From assembly GCA_964460985.1 (NCBI GenBank), contig CAYWQX010000004.1, positions 33,378 to 97,377 of the forward strand: 64,000 nt of DNA, written 5' to 3'. The first letter of the stretch is position 1, and each line of letters opens with the position of its first letter. The notes below the pieces were generated by a model. That model had not been told where the DNA came from and did not search any database. It saw only the letters and a program-made list of their open reading frames with translations. Position numbers and translations under genes: made by a program. This DNA comes from CAZABG01 sp964460985. Its GTDB lineage: Bacteria > Chlamydiota > Chlamydiia > Chlamydiales > Parachlamydiaceae. Shown piece by piece: positions 24,483-32,693 of the stretch.

Positions 24483-25409
24483 TCAGTTCCTTAAATTGAT
24501 CCAGTATGTTCCATAAATTGCAGCGAGGCCAAGAAAGGCGATAATCACCATGAGTCCATAAGCTATTTTCCGGGATAAATTCTGCGCCCTTGCCGATAAG
24601 GTGACACCCCATTTGATCATAGCGGTCCAAAGACCATTATAGGCATGAAAACAGGCGGTCAAAACAAAAACGGTATATAGCATCATCATGAGAGGGCTTT
24701 TGAATGTGTCTCTTACCATTAATAGAGAGCTTGTACCAAAGTTATCGGCCACAGCTATGACCTGATTTTGACCAAGAGGCTTTTCTTGAAGGGCTGCGGC
24801 AAACTCTTTTCGCTGCCTTACAGCCTGATTTAAAACAGGATCATCAGTCTCTTTTAAAAGAGATGCCTCTTCAACTACTTTTTGGATCTCTTCGGGGTTA
24901 TAAATCTTATAATCTATTCTTTTTTCAAGCGTATAAAGACCCGGATCGTTATCTAACCTCACCATATAGAAGGTCGACTTTCCCTCTTTTGCGATCGCTG
25001 GGTATTCGTAAAAACGCATATGAATGACATGCGCAAAAATACCTATGATCAGAATCCAAGCTGTGATCCTTTGCCATGTGTAGGCATGATTTCTTGGATA
25101 CTCGGGAAGATAGCAAGTTTTCCCGGTGTAGCCAAAAGAATTAAATTTCGCTTTAAAGAGATATTCAAACCCGATCCACAAATGGACTAAAATCGGAAGA
25201 GCCACAATTGTAATTTCTATTACATTTAAATAAGGGAGGCTATGGATCCAATTTACATCATGAATATACCCTTTGCCATCCTCTCCAAATAGAAGAGCCG
25301 CTTGAGAGTTGGTTAAGAGATGAAAAATTAGATAAAAACTTATCCATAGGCCTGCAAAAGACATAAGTCTTCTACGTGCAAAATCATAAGGGAGAGAATC
25401 GCTTTCCAT
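24483..25409 (-). CDS. sdhC: Succinate dehydrogenase cytochrome b558 subunit
   Basis: 308 residues with five main hydrophobic segments (near 13-33, 57-77, 112-132, 232-255 and 278-300), the arrangement of single-subunit di-haem cytochrome b558 membrane anchors. Candidate haem-ligand histidines lie in FHLLTN, HLWIGFEYL and FAHVIHMRF. A long soluble loop at ~135-225 separates the third and fourth helices. It heads the sdhCAB operon. A 7-base inverted repeat sits 30-49 bases upstream of its start and may control it. Confidence 0.92.
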   Translation of the reverse strand: MESDSLPYDFARRRLMSFAGLWISFYLIFHLLTNSQAALLFGEDGKGYIHDVNWIHSLPYLNVIEITIVALPILVHLWIGFEYLFKAKFNSFGYTGKTCYLPEYPRNHAYTWQRITAWILIIGIFAHVIHMRFYEYPAIAKEGKSTFYMVRLDNDPGLYTLEKRIDYKIYNPEEIQKVVEEASLLKETDDPVLNQAVRQRKEFAAALQEKPLGQNQVIAVADNFGTSSLLMVRDTFKSPLMMMLYTVFVLTACFHAYNGLWTAMIKWGVTLSARAQNLSRKIAYGLMVIIAFLGLAAIYGTYWINLRN

Positions 25410-25438
25410 GGCGAGAGACTAAAACTTTTTATTTTAAT

Positions 25439-25458
25439 AAACAATACCGAGATTGTTT
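25439..25458. promoter_or_regulatory. Inverted repeat upstream of sdhC (candidate operator)
   Basis: AAACAAT (25439-25445) and ATTGTTT (25452-25458) are perfect arms around a 6-base spacer, located 30-49 bases upstream of the sdhC start at 25409. The position suits repressor control of the sdh promoter. A hairpin near the end of an upstream transcript is less likely because amiA ends in the other direction of travel. Confidence 0.35.
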
Positions 25459-25521
25459 GATTGAGCAAATACACTTAAGACTAGAGCTGATAGCGCCTAA
25501 TCCTTTAAAGCTTAGAATTTT

Positions 25522-26208
25522 CTAGTTTGCTAGATACTTATCAATTCCTTGAGCGATGCCCCAGGCGACTTTTTTTAAATAATTAGGGTCCTTGATCTTT
25601 TGAAGCTCCTCTTCATTGGAAAGAAATCCCCCTTCAATCAGGATCGCGGGCATTTCAGTTTCACGGATAACCGCATAGTCTCCATGTTTCACATTGCGGG
25701 ATTTAGCTCCGGTTGCGGCAATCACCTCGGCTAAAACCGACTGCGCCAGTTTTTTTGAAGACTGGGTACGGCTCGGATTATCTTCCTGCCGGTAATAGAA
25801 AACTTCTACCCCATTCGCTTCAGGCGCTGGAGCGGCATTATAGTGCACCGACACAAAAAGGGCTGGCTTCATGTTATTAGCTCCTTCAAACCGCCCTTTC
25901 AACGAGATGAAAGTGTCATCCGTTCTTGTGAGAACCGGCTGATATCCCATCTGTTTAAGATAAGAAGAAAGAAATTTCGCCGTGATGAGATTGAAAGATT
26001 TTTCCGAGTAAACCGGTTTAGATAAAGATTTTGTCCCTTCATCCTCGCCTCCATGCCCGGGGTCGATCAGAATCACTGTTTTTTGGACCGGTTGATATCT
26101 GACAGGGGGAGCTTCTCTTACCGGTTCAGAATAATAAACAGGGGGCTCCTTATATTTAGGTTGGCAGCCTGCCAGAATTATTAGGAGCGCAAATACGATA
26201 AATCTCAT
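25522..26208 (-). CDS. amiA: N-acetylmuramoyl-L-alanine amidase lipoprotein (Amidase_3)
   Basis: 228 residues. An N-terminal hydrophobic run ends in LAGC at ~12-15, a lipoprotein signal, so the enzyme is probably membrane-anchored in the periplasm. Zinc ligands and catalytic region are visible: LIDPGHGGEDEG (His near residue 52), a Glu in SEKSFNL, HYN near residue 122, and the catalytic Glu in ILIEGGFLSN. It cleaves the amide between MurNAc and L-Ala in septal peptidoglycan. Its start overlaps the murE stop by 4 bases (ATGA). In C. trachomatis the counterpart CT268 is next to murE as well. Confidence 0.93.
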   Translation of the reverse strand: MRFIVFALLIILAGCQPKYKEPPVYYSEPVREAPPVRYQPVQKTVILIDPGHGGEDEGTKSLSKPVYSEKSFNLITAKFLSSYLKQMGYQPVLTRTDDTFISLKGRFEGANNMKPALFVSVHYNAAPAPEANGVEVFYYRQEDNPSRTQSSKKLAQSVLAEVIAATGAKSRNVKHGDYAVIRETEMPAILIEGGFLSNEEELQKIKDPNYLKKVAWGIAQGIDKYLAN

Positions 26209-27665
26209 GCGTGCGCCATCTGCTCTTGAATAATTTCTAGAGCCACTTTTCGATCATCGAATTCGCACGTTTTATGTTGGAAAATCTGATACGTTTCATG
26301 CCCTTTTCCGGCGATCAGGATAATATCTTGGGGCTCTGCCAGCTCAATTGCTTTTTGAATGGCACGCCGTCTATCCAATTCCACAATGTAATTATTCTTT
26401 CTAAATCCTTTGAGAATCTCTTTAGCGATCTCTTCCGGATCTTCCGACCTAGGATTATCATTGGTTACAATCGAGATGTCGGAATACTCTTCTGCGGCCT
26501 TAGCCATTTTGGGTCTTTTGGCACGGTCACGATCACCGCCGCATCCAAAAACTGTGATGATTTTGCCGGTTTTAAACTCCGTCAAACACTCAAGAACATT
26601 GATGAGAGCATCGTCGCTGTGAGCAAAATCGACAAATATTTTAAGATTTAAGGGATTAGGAACAGGCTCCACCCGTCCCACAACAGGAGGAAACGTGTCC
26701 AGTAAAGGGATTAAAGCATCCATTGTACAGCCGGAAGCAAGACCCACTGCTAAAGCGGCCATCGCGTTATAGACGTTATATCTGCCGACCAAAGGACTAC
26801 GGGCTGAATACATTTTTCCTTCAAAACTAATATCAAAAGAGGTGCCGGCCGGAGTGAGTTTGATATTAGATGCTTTTAAATCGCACTCGCTTTCAATACC
26901 GTAGCGAATCAGTTTAGCTTTGCAATCCTCGATCATTTTTTTTGACCAGGGGCTATCTGAGTTAATGCAAGCGGTCTTGGTTTTATTCAAACCTTTAAAT
27001 AATCTCGATTTTGCATCCGCATAGTCTTCCATCGTGGAGTGGTAGTCTAGATGATCGAGTGTCAGATTCGTAAAGACAGCGATATCGAATTCAATGCCTT
27101 GCACTCGATTCTGATGAAGAGCGTGCGAAGTTACTTCCATGACACAGCTTTTGCAACCATGGGTCACCATATCGCGTAGCATTTTGTGATTTGAAATGAC
27201 ATCAGGAGTGGTTCTGCTAGCGGAATACCGGTTTTGTCCAATGATATATTCTATCGTTCCGATTAATCCGCTGAGCTTAGAAGTGCGATCTAGAATATGC
27301 TTAACTAAAAATGAAGTCGTCGTTTTACCGTTTGTTCCTGTAATTCCTACCATGAGCAGCTCTTTCGATGGGAACTGATAAAAAGTGGTGGCAAGCTGAG
27401 CTTCTTTGCCGGCGATATCGGGATCGATTAACTGTGTTATCTGCTTGAAGCTCGGATCATAAAGATCTGTTAAGATAGCATGGGCGCCCGCTTGAACCGC
27501 TTCCGGAATATATTTTGTGCCGTCATCCAGATGCCCTTTTTTGGCGACAAATAGATGGCCCGGAGCCACCAGTTTAGAGTTAACAGAAAGTCCCGTTATC
27601 TCCACCTCTTTCGAGCCTTTAACTTCTTTAATCGGGATATCTTTTATTAACTTTTTTAATTTCAT
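26205..27665 (-). CDS. murE: UDP-N-acetylmuramoyl-L-alanyl-D-glutamate--2,6-diaminopimelate ligase
   Basis: 486 residues from the ATG at 27665; a longer reading would run into pbp3 and adds an unrelated Cys-rich tail. It adds the third stem-peptide residue in the cytosol. Seen: ATP loop GITGTNGKTTTS near residue 108, HQNRVQGIEFD and NLTLDHLDYH in the central domain, and DNPRSEDPEEI near residue 405. The DNPR motif is the meso-diaminopimelate specificity signature, so the substrate is inferred as m-DAP rather than lysine. It lies in the operon rsmH-ftsL-pbp3-murE-amiA. Confidence 0.97.
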   Translation of the reverse strand: MKLKKLIKDIPIKEVKGSKEVEITGLSVNSKLVAPGHLFVAKKGHLDDGTKYIPEAVQAGAHAILTDLYDPSFKQITQLIDPDIAGKEAQLATTFYQFPSKELLMVGITGTNGKTTTSFLVKHILDRTSKLSGLIGTIEYIIGQNRYSASRTTPDVISNHKMLRDMVTHGCKSCVMEVTSHALHQNRVQGIEFDIAVFTNLTLDHLDYHSTMEDYADAKSRLFKGLNKTKTACINSDSPWSKKMIEDCKAKLIRYGIESECDLKASNIKLTPAGTSFDISFEGKMYSARSPLVGRYNVYNAMAALAVGLASGCTMDALIPLLDTFPPVVGRVEPVPNPLNLKIFVDFAHSDDALINVLECLTEFKTGKIITVFGCGGDRDRAKRPKMAKAAEEYSDISIVTNDNPRSEDPEEIAKEILKGFRKNNYIVELDRRRAIQKAIELAEPQDIILIAGKGHETYQIFQHKTCEFDDRKVALEIIQEQMAHA

Positions 27666-27669
27666 ATAG

Positions 27670-29628
27670 TTAGTGATTTTTATTCCATGACTCGTACATT
27701 TCTTGCAACTTTTTCGCATCCAGCATCATATCGGCTTTTTCTAGGTCATACCGAGGATCTTGCATCGGATAGCCATGAGGGTCATCTTTTTCGATTCCTA
27801 AATAATCGAGAGCCCGTCTTCCGATTTCTCGAAAAACAGGCGCGCAGGCGTTTCCTCCATGGTGATTTTTGCCAATGCCCGGAAGGTAGCAGCACTCCGG
27901 TTCATCCATGGTGACGATTAAAGTAAAAGCGGGATTTTTAGCCGGAGTAGATCCGATAAAATTGGCGATATACTTTGTATCCGAGTAATGAGCTCCATCT
28001 AATTTATGCGAGGTAGATGTTTTTCCAAACTCAGAGTAGCCCCAAATATCCCCTCTTCTCGCGGTGCCTCCAGGCTTGGTGGTAAATTTCATAGCCTCTA
28101 CCACTTTTTCGGCGATATCGGCGCTCAAAACTTTTTTAGGAGGTTTGTTAGCTTCGTATATCACCTCATTATTGCGCACGATCTTTTTCACCAAATGCGG
28201 TTCGGCAATGAATCCTCGAGAAGCTAAGACGCTGTGCATCCTTAAAATCTGCAGAGAGTTTAATTGCAAATTGTAACCCATCGCCAGAGAGGGCGGCGTT
28301 GCTAAGGACCACTCCTTTGTCCCATTCGGATGAATTTTACCCGGCAACGGAAGCTTTCCGCGTGTTTCTCCCGGTAGTTCGATATTCGTTTTTTCACCAA
28401 TTCCAAAAATGTCTTTTAAGCTATTGCGATACCAATCACTGCCGAGTCGTTGAATGATCCTATCAACGAGCTGGGCCATATAGACGTTTGAGGATTTCTG
28501 AATAGCCATTTTCATATTAAGAAAGTGATGAAAATGGGTATCGGTAATCGGCTTGGATCTTCCTTTAAAGGACCCCTTTGAGGTATCGAATTTTTCATCG
28601 GGGGAGAAAAGAGGCTTTTCACCCTTCGCTTTTAACACTTCATTCGCATAAAGACCGATGGCTACATTAATTGGCTTGATGACAGAACCCGGTTCATTCG
28701 CATCAGTGATCGCCTTCACTCTCGTGGCGTCCCTCAACAGAGGGTCAGCAAAATAGTCGCTATAGTGGGAGGGATCGAAAAAGGGGTACTGTGCCATCGC
28801 CAAGATCTCTCCTGTCAAAGGATCCATCATGACCGCCCATCCGGCCTTTGCCTTGCATTTTTTGACCCCTTTGGCAAGCTCCTCCTCCGCAATCGATTGA
28901 AGAGTCGGATCGATTGTCAAATAAATATCGGCCCCCGACTCCGGCACTTCTAAAATATCGCCCGTTTCAAGAGGATTACGAGGAGATCGCATAAGCCGTC
29001 TTTTGCCCGGCTTTCCCTCCAACAAATCGTTATATGCTAATTCAAGCCCCCCTGTCGGAATCGCTTTTTCGGTTTTTTCATCTTTCATCGACTGGGTCGT
29101 CTGCAAAACCTGGCCCAAAAGCTTACCGAAAGGATAGGAGCGTTGATAATCCGAGGCAAAAAAGAGGGCATTGGTTGGTATTTTGTGTTTTTTTGCGAAG
29201 GGAAGCCACCATGTTTGTATCTCTTCTTTATCGGCTTTTTCCAGCCACATTTTCAACCGGCGGCTTCTCGACTTCTTGATGAATTCTTTGGCAAACTTTG
29301 TTTTATCTTTAATGCCTAGCTGCGGGATCAAAAATTGAATGATCTCTTTTTTATTTTTATCAGGAATCGACTCAGGGTCGATGTATAGATGGAATTTTTC
29401 AATTTCGGTAACTAAAGGAAGATAAGTCTCCGGGTGTCCTGGACGAGCTTTTCCGCGAGCGTAGAAGGTGCCCCTGTGGGAGGGCTCTTTTAAAATAAAA
29501 AAATGCTGCTTTCTTGCAAGATGAGACCACTTTTCATTTTCGGTAATTTGGATTTTAAAAAACGCTAAAATGAGCAGGCTAAAAAGAGCTATAAGCACGA
29601 TCGAAACGATAAGAAGCCTCTTTTTCAC
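27670..29628 (-). CDS. pbp3: Penicillin-binding protein 3 / FtsI (division transpeptidase)
   Basis: 652 residues with an N-terminal membrane anchor at ~4-26, a class B pedestal domain and a transpeptidase domain. The active site SxxK is GSVIK near residue 306, SxN is SSN near residue 366, and the KTG-type triad is KTS in FGKTSTSH near residue 531. These are the expected motifs of a D,D-transpeptidase for septal peptidoglycan. It overlaps ftsL by 4 bases and precedes murE by 4. C. trachomatis CT270 is in the same place. Chlamydiae lack FtsZ and use such septal enzymes in an unusual division process (family knowledge). Confidence 0.95.
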   Translation of the reverse strand: MKKRLLIVSIVLIALFSLLILAFFKIQITENEKWSHLARKQHFFILKEPSHRGTFYARGKARPGHPETYLPLVTEIEKFHLYIDPESIPDKNKKEIIQFLIPQLGIKDKTKFAKEFIKKSRSRRLKMWLEKADKEEIQTWWLPFAKKHKIPTNALFFASDYQRSYPFGKLLGQVLQTTQSMKDEKTEKAIPTGGLELAYNDLLEGKPGKRRLMRSPRNPLETGDILEVPESGADIYLTIDPTLQSIAEEELAKGVKKCKAKAGWAVMMDPLTGEILAMAQYPFFDPSHYSDYFADPLLRDATRVKAITDANEPGSVIKPINVAIGLYANEVLKAKGEKPLFSPDEKFDTSKGSFKGRSKPITDTHFHHFLNMKMAIQKSSNVYMAQLVDRIIQRLGSDWYRNSLKDIFGIGEKTNIELPGETRGKLPLPGKIHPNGTKEWSLATPPSLAMGYNLQLNSLQILRMHSVLASRGFIAEPHLVKKIVRNNEVIYEANKPPKKVLSADIAEKVVEAMKFTTKPGGTARRGDIWGYSEFGKTSTSHKLDGAHYSDTKYIANFIGSTPAKNPAFTLIVTMDEPECCYLPGIGKNHHGGNACAPVFREIGRRALDYLGIEKDDPHGYPMQDPRYDLEKADMMLDAKKLQEMYESWNKNH

Positions 29629-29885
29629 TTCGTTTCGACCTCGCTTAATTGAGGGAATTTAAGGTGGCTGAATTCAGGCTTTTTTAAAAGCTCCATCATA
29701 TAAAGCGGGCTTTCAAACTGATCGATCTCAAATTGCAATCTTTTATTTTCCTCTTCAATCTCTTTGAGCTCTTTTTCAAGCTGGGGTAAATCTAATCGAA
29801 GAGCAGTCAACGAGTTGATCTTTTCAATATACAAGATCAATAAGAGACCCGAAAAAACAATCGCGATTAAAAGCCGGATAGGCAT
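29625..29885 (-). CDS. FtsL-like division protein (CT271 position)
   Basis: 86 residues: a hydrophobic segment at ~3-22 followed by a heptad-like coiled coil at ~30-60 (KELKEIEEENKRLQFEIDQ). This is the FtsL/DivIC architecture. Sequence similarity in this family is very weak, so the call depends on the architecture and on the position between rsmH and pbp3, where ftsL is found in most bacteria. The start is directly after rsmH and the end overlaps pbp3 by 4 bases. It probably links the septal enzyme complex in the periplasm. Confidence 0.75.
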   Translation of the reverse strand: MPIRLLIAIVFSGLLLILYIEKINSLTALRLDLPQLEKELKEIEEENKRLQFEIDQFESPLYMMELLKKPEFSHLKFPQLSEVETK

Positions 29886-30785
29886 TTAGTATTTCTCCAC
29901 CGCACGTAATTTAGCTGAGCGGCTGCGAGGATTCAATAGAATCTCTTGTTCAGATGCAATTATTCCTTTTGGAGTCAGAATTTTAACTTCGGGGTCCTTC
30001 GATAGAAAAAGCCCCGGCCCTAAACTTTTGGTCGATACCTTATCCAAGGCAAGCTCTCTAAAGGCATGTTTTACTATTCTATCTTCGAGACTATGAAAAG
30101 TAATGATCGCAAGACGCCCTTTCGGGTTTAAAGCCTCCATCGCCCTTTTCAAAAAACGCTCGATCACACCGAGCTCATCATTTACCGCAATCCTTAGAGC
30201 CTGAAAGACTTGCGTTGAAGGATCAATTTTTTTCTTCGGATTAAAGAGTGTTTTTTTAAGAAGGGCGGCAAGTTCTAAAGTGGTATGAAAAGGTCGATTC
30301 CGAACGATTGCTCTTGCAGCTTCTTTCCATCTCTTTTCCTCCCCATAATCTCTGATGATGCGGGCAAGATCCTTTTCATCCCATTCATTAACGATCACTT
30401 CAGCCGTTAATGCTTGGGTCTGGTTCATACGCATGTCTAAGGGCCCTTCGCGCATAAAGCTAAAGCCCCGTTCGGCTTGATCGAGTTGCATAGAGGAGAC
30501 GCCTAAATCGGCTAATATAGCATCTGCTTGGGGAAGTTTTGCGGTCGAAAAATTGGAGTGGATGATTTCAACCGGCCACTCTTTTAGCCTCTCTTTGGCT
30601 ATTTTAATGGCATTTAGATCCTGATCGATGCCTATTAGTTTTTTAATTTCAGGGTGGTTTTTTAAAATTGCTTCCGAGTGCCCCCCCGCTCCGAGAGTAG
30701 CATCAATAAAAGTCGTAATAGACTGATCTTTAAAAACCTCCAGCACTTCGCTTAAAAGAACGCTGATATGAGGGTGTTTACCCAT
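29886..30785 (-). CDS. rsmH: 16S rRNA (cytosine(1402)-N(4))-methyltransferase
   Basis: 299 residues. RsmH (MraW) methylates N4 of C1402 in 16S rRNA using SAM. Motifs: the start HISVLLSEVLE, the SAM loop DATLGAGGHS near residue 28, ADLGVSSMQLD near residue 92, and FSFMREGPLDMRMNQ near 108, then ITFHSLEDRIVK near residue 230. Length is normal. It is the first gene of the peptidoglycan/division operon and has no mraZ upstream. It diverges from the next plus-strand gene over 44 bases. Confidence 0.97.
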   Translation of the reverse strand: MGKHPHISVLLSEVLEVFKDQSITTFIDATLGAGGHSEAILKNHPEIKKLIGIDQDLNAIKIAKERLKEWPVEIIHSNFSTAKLPQADAILADLGVSSMQLDQAERGFSFMREGPLDMRMNQTQALTAEVIVNEWDEKDLARIIRDYGEEKRWKEAARAIVRNRPFHTTLELAALLKKTLFNPKKKIDPSTQVFQALRIAVNDELGVIERFLKRAMEALNPKGRLAIITFHSLEDRIVKHAFRELALDKVSTKSLGPGLFLSKDPEVKILTPKGIIASEQEILLNPRSRSAKLRAVEKY

Positions 30786-30829
30786 AGGCTACTTACCATT
30801 TTTTTATAGGGATATGTTATTATAAGAGT

Positions 30830-31282
30830 ATGCCAGTAACCATTGATAATCTCGACATTTCTGTGAATAACGCCTATGCCCTCAGGCAGCTTAACTATGA
30901 GCGTATTCAAGCGGACTACCGCATTAACCTGGCGCCTCAGGTGACGCAGGCAGTCATCATTGATACCAATGTGCCGACTCTCCAGCAGCTCTCCCTTATT
31001 TTCCCAACCGATGTTTACCCTTCCGTATGGGCTTTCTTCTACGCCCCTAAAACTTGGTATTCCCGAAGACGCTCTCCCTTCACCTTTTCTCGCATGGCGC
31101 CGAGCTTAGGCCCTTTAGAAGAGCAGCAAGAGCTCTACGATACGATTGCCCAAACCCCTTGTGCAACACCGGAAGAAGAGAGGGAAAAAGCTGTTTTGCT
31201 GAGATGTTTTAACCAAATTGATAAAATTAATAGTATGCTCAGTTTTATCGTCGGTCGGATCGGCCAATTTTTACAAGGTTAG
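30830..31282 (+). CDS. Conserved chlamydial protein of unknown function (CT273 position)
   Basis: 150 residues, soluble, no signal peptide. It has an N-terminal ~30-residue segment (NLDISVNNAYALRQLNYERI), a Pro/Arg-rich middle (YAPKTWYSRRRSPF) and an amphipathic C-terminal helix pair. I do not recognise a family domain. The place between rsmH and a TPR gene, followed further on by dnaA, matches CT272-CT273-CT274-CT275 of C. trachomatis from memory, so I treat it as the CT273 counterpart. It is probably translated with the next gene, 3 bases downstream. A TTATAA-type box lies just before the ATG. Confidence 0.7.
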   Translation: MPVTIDNLDISVNNAYALRQLNYERIQADYRINLAPQVTQAVIIDTNVPTLQQLSLIFPTDVYPSVWAFFYAPKTWYSRRRSPFTFSRMAPSLGPLEEQQELYDTIAQTPCATPEEEREKAVLLRCFNQIDKINSMLSFIVGRIGQFLQG

Positions 31283-31285
31283 GTC

Positions 31286-31678
31286 ATGAAGATTGATTGG
31301 AAGGAGCATATTAAGTGGAATGAAGAGACCCTCGATGAACTTCGGATTGCAGCCTACGCTTATATCCGCCAGGGGAAGTATGATATAGCGATCGACTTTT
31401 TTGAAGCGCTTACTATTCTCGATCCCGAATCAGCCTACGACGCGCAAACTCTTGGCGCGCTCTATGTGCAGCTTGGAAACCCCGCTAAAGCGATTAAATG
31501 TTTTGAAAAAGCTTTAAAATTGGAAGCCGACCACTCCCCCACTTTGCTAAACTTAGCCAAAGCACTCTTTATGCTGGGTAAGAGGGAAGAGGGATTAAAG
31601 CTTTGCAATATTTTGAAGAATGAGAAAAGCGAACAAATCGCAAATATCGCTAAAGCGCTTATCATGGCCTATAGTTAG
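31286..31678 (+). CDS. Tetratricopeptide repeat protein, LcrH/SycD-like size (CT274 position)
   Basis: 130 residues with TPR helical pairs at ~18-50, 52-84 and 86-118 (AAYAYIRQGKYDIAIDFFEAL, split across helices; GALYVQLGNPAKAIKCFEKAL). TPR consensus Gly/Ala/Pro positions are clear. The small all-TPR architecture resembles type III secretion chaperones of the SycD class, but the gene is not next to secretion genes here, so a general scaffold role is also possible. It follows the CT273-like gene by 3 bases, indicating a two-gene unit. Confidence 0.75.
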   Translation: MKIDWKEHIKWNEETLDELRIAAYAYIRQGKYDIAIDFFEALTILDPESAYDAQTLGALYVQLGNPAKAIKCFEKALKLEADHSPTLLNLAKALFMLGKREEGLKLCNILKNEKSEQIANIAKALIMAYS

Positions 31679-32051
31679 TTTCCCAGCTAAAACCCCTGCG
31701 CTTGCCCATGCCCTTGCCCGTGCCCGCTTCCCTGGAAACTTTGGAAGTACCTATTCCCCTGCAGCTAAACCCGTACGTTTACCCCTTTACGTGGGTATAA
31801 CCCAATCACATGGGTGACATTTAACCCAAGCACATAGTTTACAACAAATTTTACTAAGAGGTACTTCCGAGAGTTTCCAGGTGCTAGCGCGAGGGGAAAG
31901 CTGCAAGCAGCAGAATAGGTACTTCCGAAAGTTTCCAGGGAAGCGGGCAAGGGCACGGGCAGGGGCAAGCGCAAGGGTTTAGCAGCAAGCGACAGGTCAG
32001 GGGCACTTTCGAGAGTTTCGAGGTGCTAGCGCGAGAGGAAAAGGAACTCTT
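31679..32051. repeat. Repeat-rich intergenic region with a ~75-base inverted repeat and three direct copies
   Basis: 373 bases without a supported gene. Left arm 31690-31766 and right arm 31899-31980 are near-complementary, with about 130 bases between. Within them a CTGGAAACTTTGGAAGTACC-type unit occurs on the minus strand (31731-31752) and, on the plus strand, at 31859-31899, 31917-31940 and 32001-32043 (variants of GGTACTTCCGAGAGTTTCCA). The first and third are followed by GGTGCTAGCGCGAG. The left arm has a tandem six-base TGCCC(N) run (31701-31728). The region is compositionally unlike its surroundings. It may be a non-autonomous repeat or a bidirectional terminator. Confidence 0.75.
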
Positions 32052-32693
32052 TCATCCGCCCATCAGCCACTTGATGAGTTTGTCATTATACATCCTCAGG
32101 ATCGGCACGAGATATAAAAACAACCCTCCCAGGCTATTCACGATTAAATAGATGATGGAAGTGACCCAAGGCGCCTGCGTGTTTGTTTGAGTGAGTGCAA
32201 AGAGCATGATGATTTGGGCCGGAAAAAGAAACATGAAGGTTTTAAGCGTAGCCGATGCTAAAACCGAAAGGACTAATCCCGAGTAGGCCACTTTAGGATC
32301 ATTCGGTTTTTCCTTAATTAAAAAAGCGCCGAAAATGGTTAGAGCAAAGCTGATCGTTTCCCGGGTAAACAAAATCTCTCCCCCTCTCAAGCTTAATGCA
32401 AAAAGAGGGATTAATAAACCTTGCAAGGCTAAAAAGACCGGCTCTTTTGTAAGATAAGGAATCGCAACCGCAGCGAGATAAAAAGCCCCCGGAATAGGAA
32501 AGAAGAAAATCAGGATCGAGGCGGTCAAAAATTTGGCCAAGGTAAATAAAATTGAGCGATCCTGAAAAAAGGCGATGAAGCAGGCGAAAAAACTGATGAA
32601 AAAAATCAGCCAATCCATTGAATACCCATTCAAAAAAGCGGCGGAATACGCTATTCCGAATGAGATCGCAAGAGAGATGTAGACCTGAATCAT
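32052..32693 (-). CDS. Polytopic membrane protein of unknown function
   Basis: 213 residues, largely hydrophobic, with six or seven segments (for example near 4-22, 28-42, 50-82, 91-105, 113-125, 135-170 and 180-203). No transporter signature is recognised; short charged loops and a TQTNTQAPW loop occur near residue 170. Its start overlaps the DegT aminotransferase end by 4 bases (ATGA), so the two are one transcription unit. Paired with a nucleotide-sugar aminotransferase, a role in glycan or lipid export is possible but unproven. Confidence 0.6.
   Translation of the reverse strand: MIQVYISLAISFGIAYSAAFLNGYSMDWLIFFISFFACFIAFFQDRSILFTLAKFLTASILIFFFPIPGAFYLAAVAIPYLTKEPVFLALQGLLIPLFALSLRGGEILFTRETISFALTIFGAFLIKEKPNDPKVAYSGLVLSVLASATLKTFMFLFPAQIIMLFALTQTNTQAPWVTSIIYLIVNSLGGLFLYLVPILRMYNDKLIKWLMGG

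Noticed and set aside
24480..24630. N-terminal extension of sdhA to 24630
   Set aside because: It lies wholly inside the sdhC gene in another frame and has no family similarity; the ATG at 24480 has a ribosome site and gives the normal length.
27665..27719. N-terminal extension of murE to 27719
   Set aside because: It overlaps pbp3 and adds a Cys/Lys-rich tail not found in MurE; the ATG at 27665 gives the usual length.
31679..32051. Short readings inside the repeat region (31620-31817 plus, 31765-31974 minus)
   Set aside because: They follow the low-complexity repeats and have no ribosome site or domain; the region is better explained as repeat DNA.
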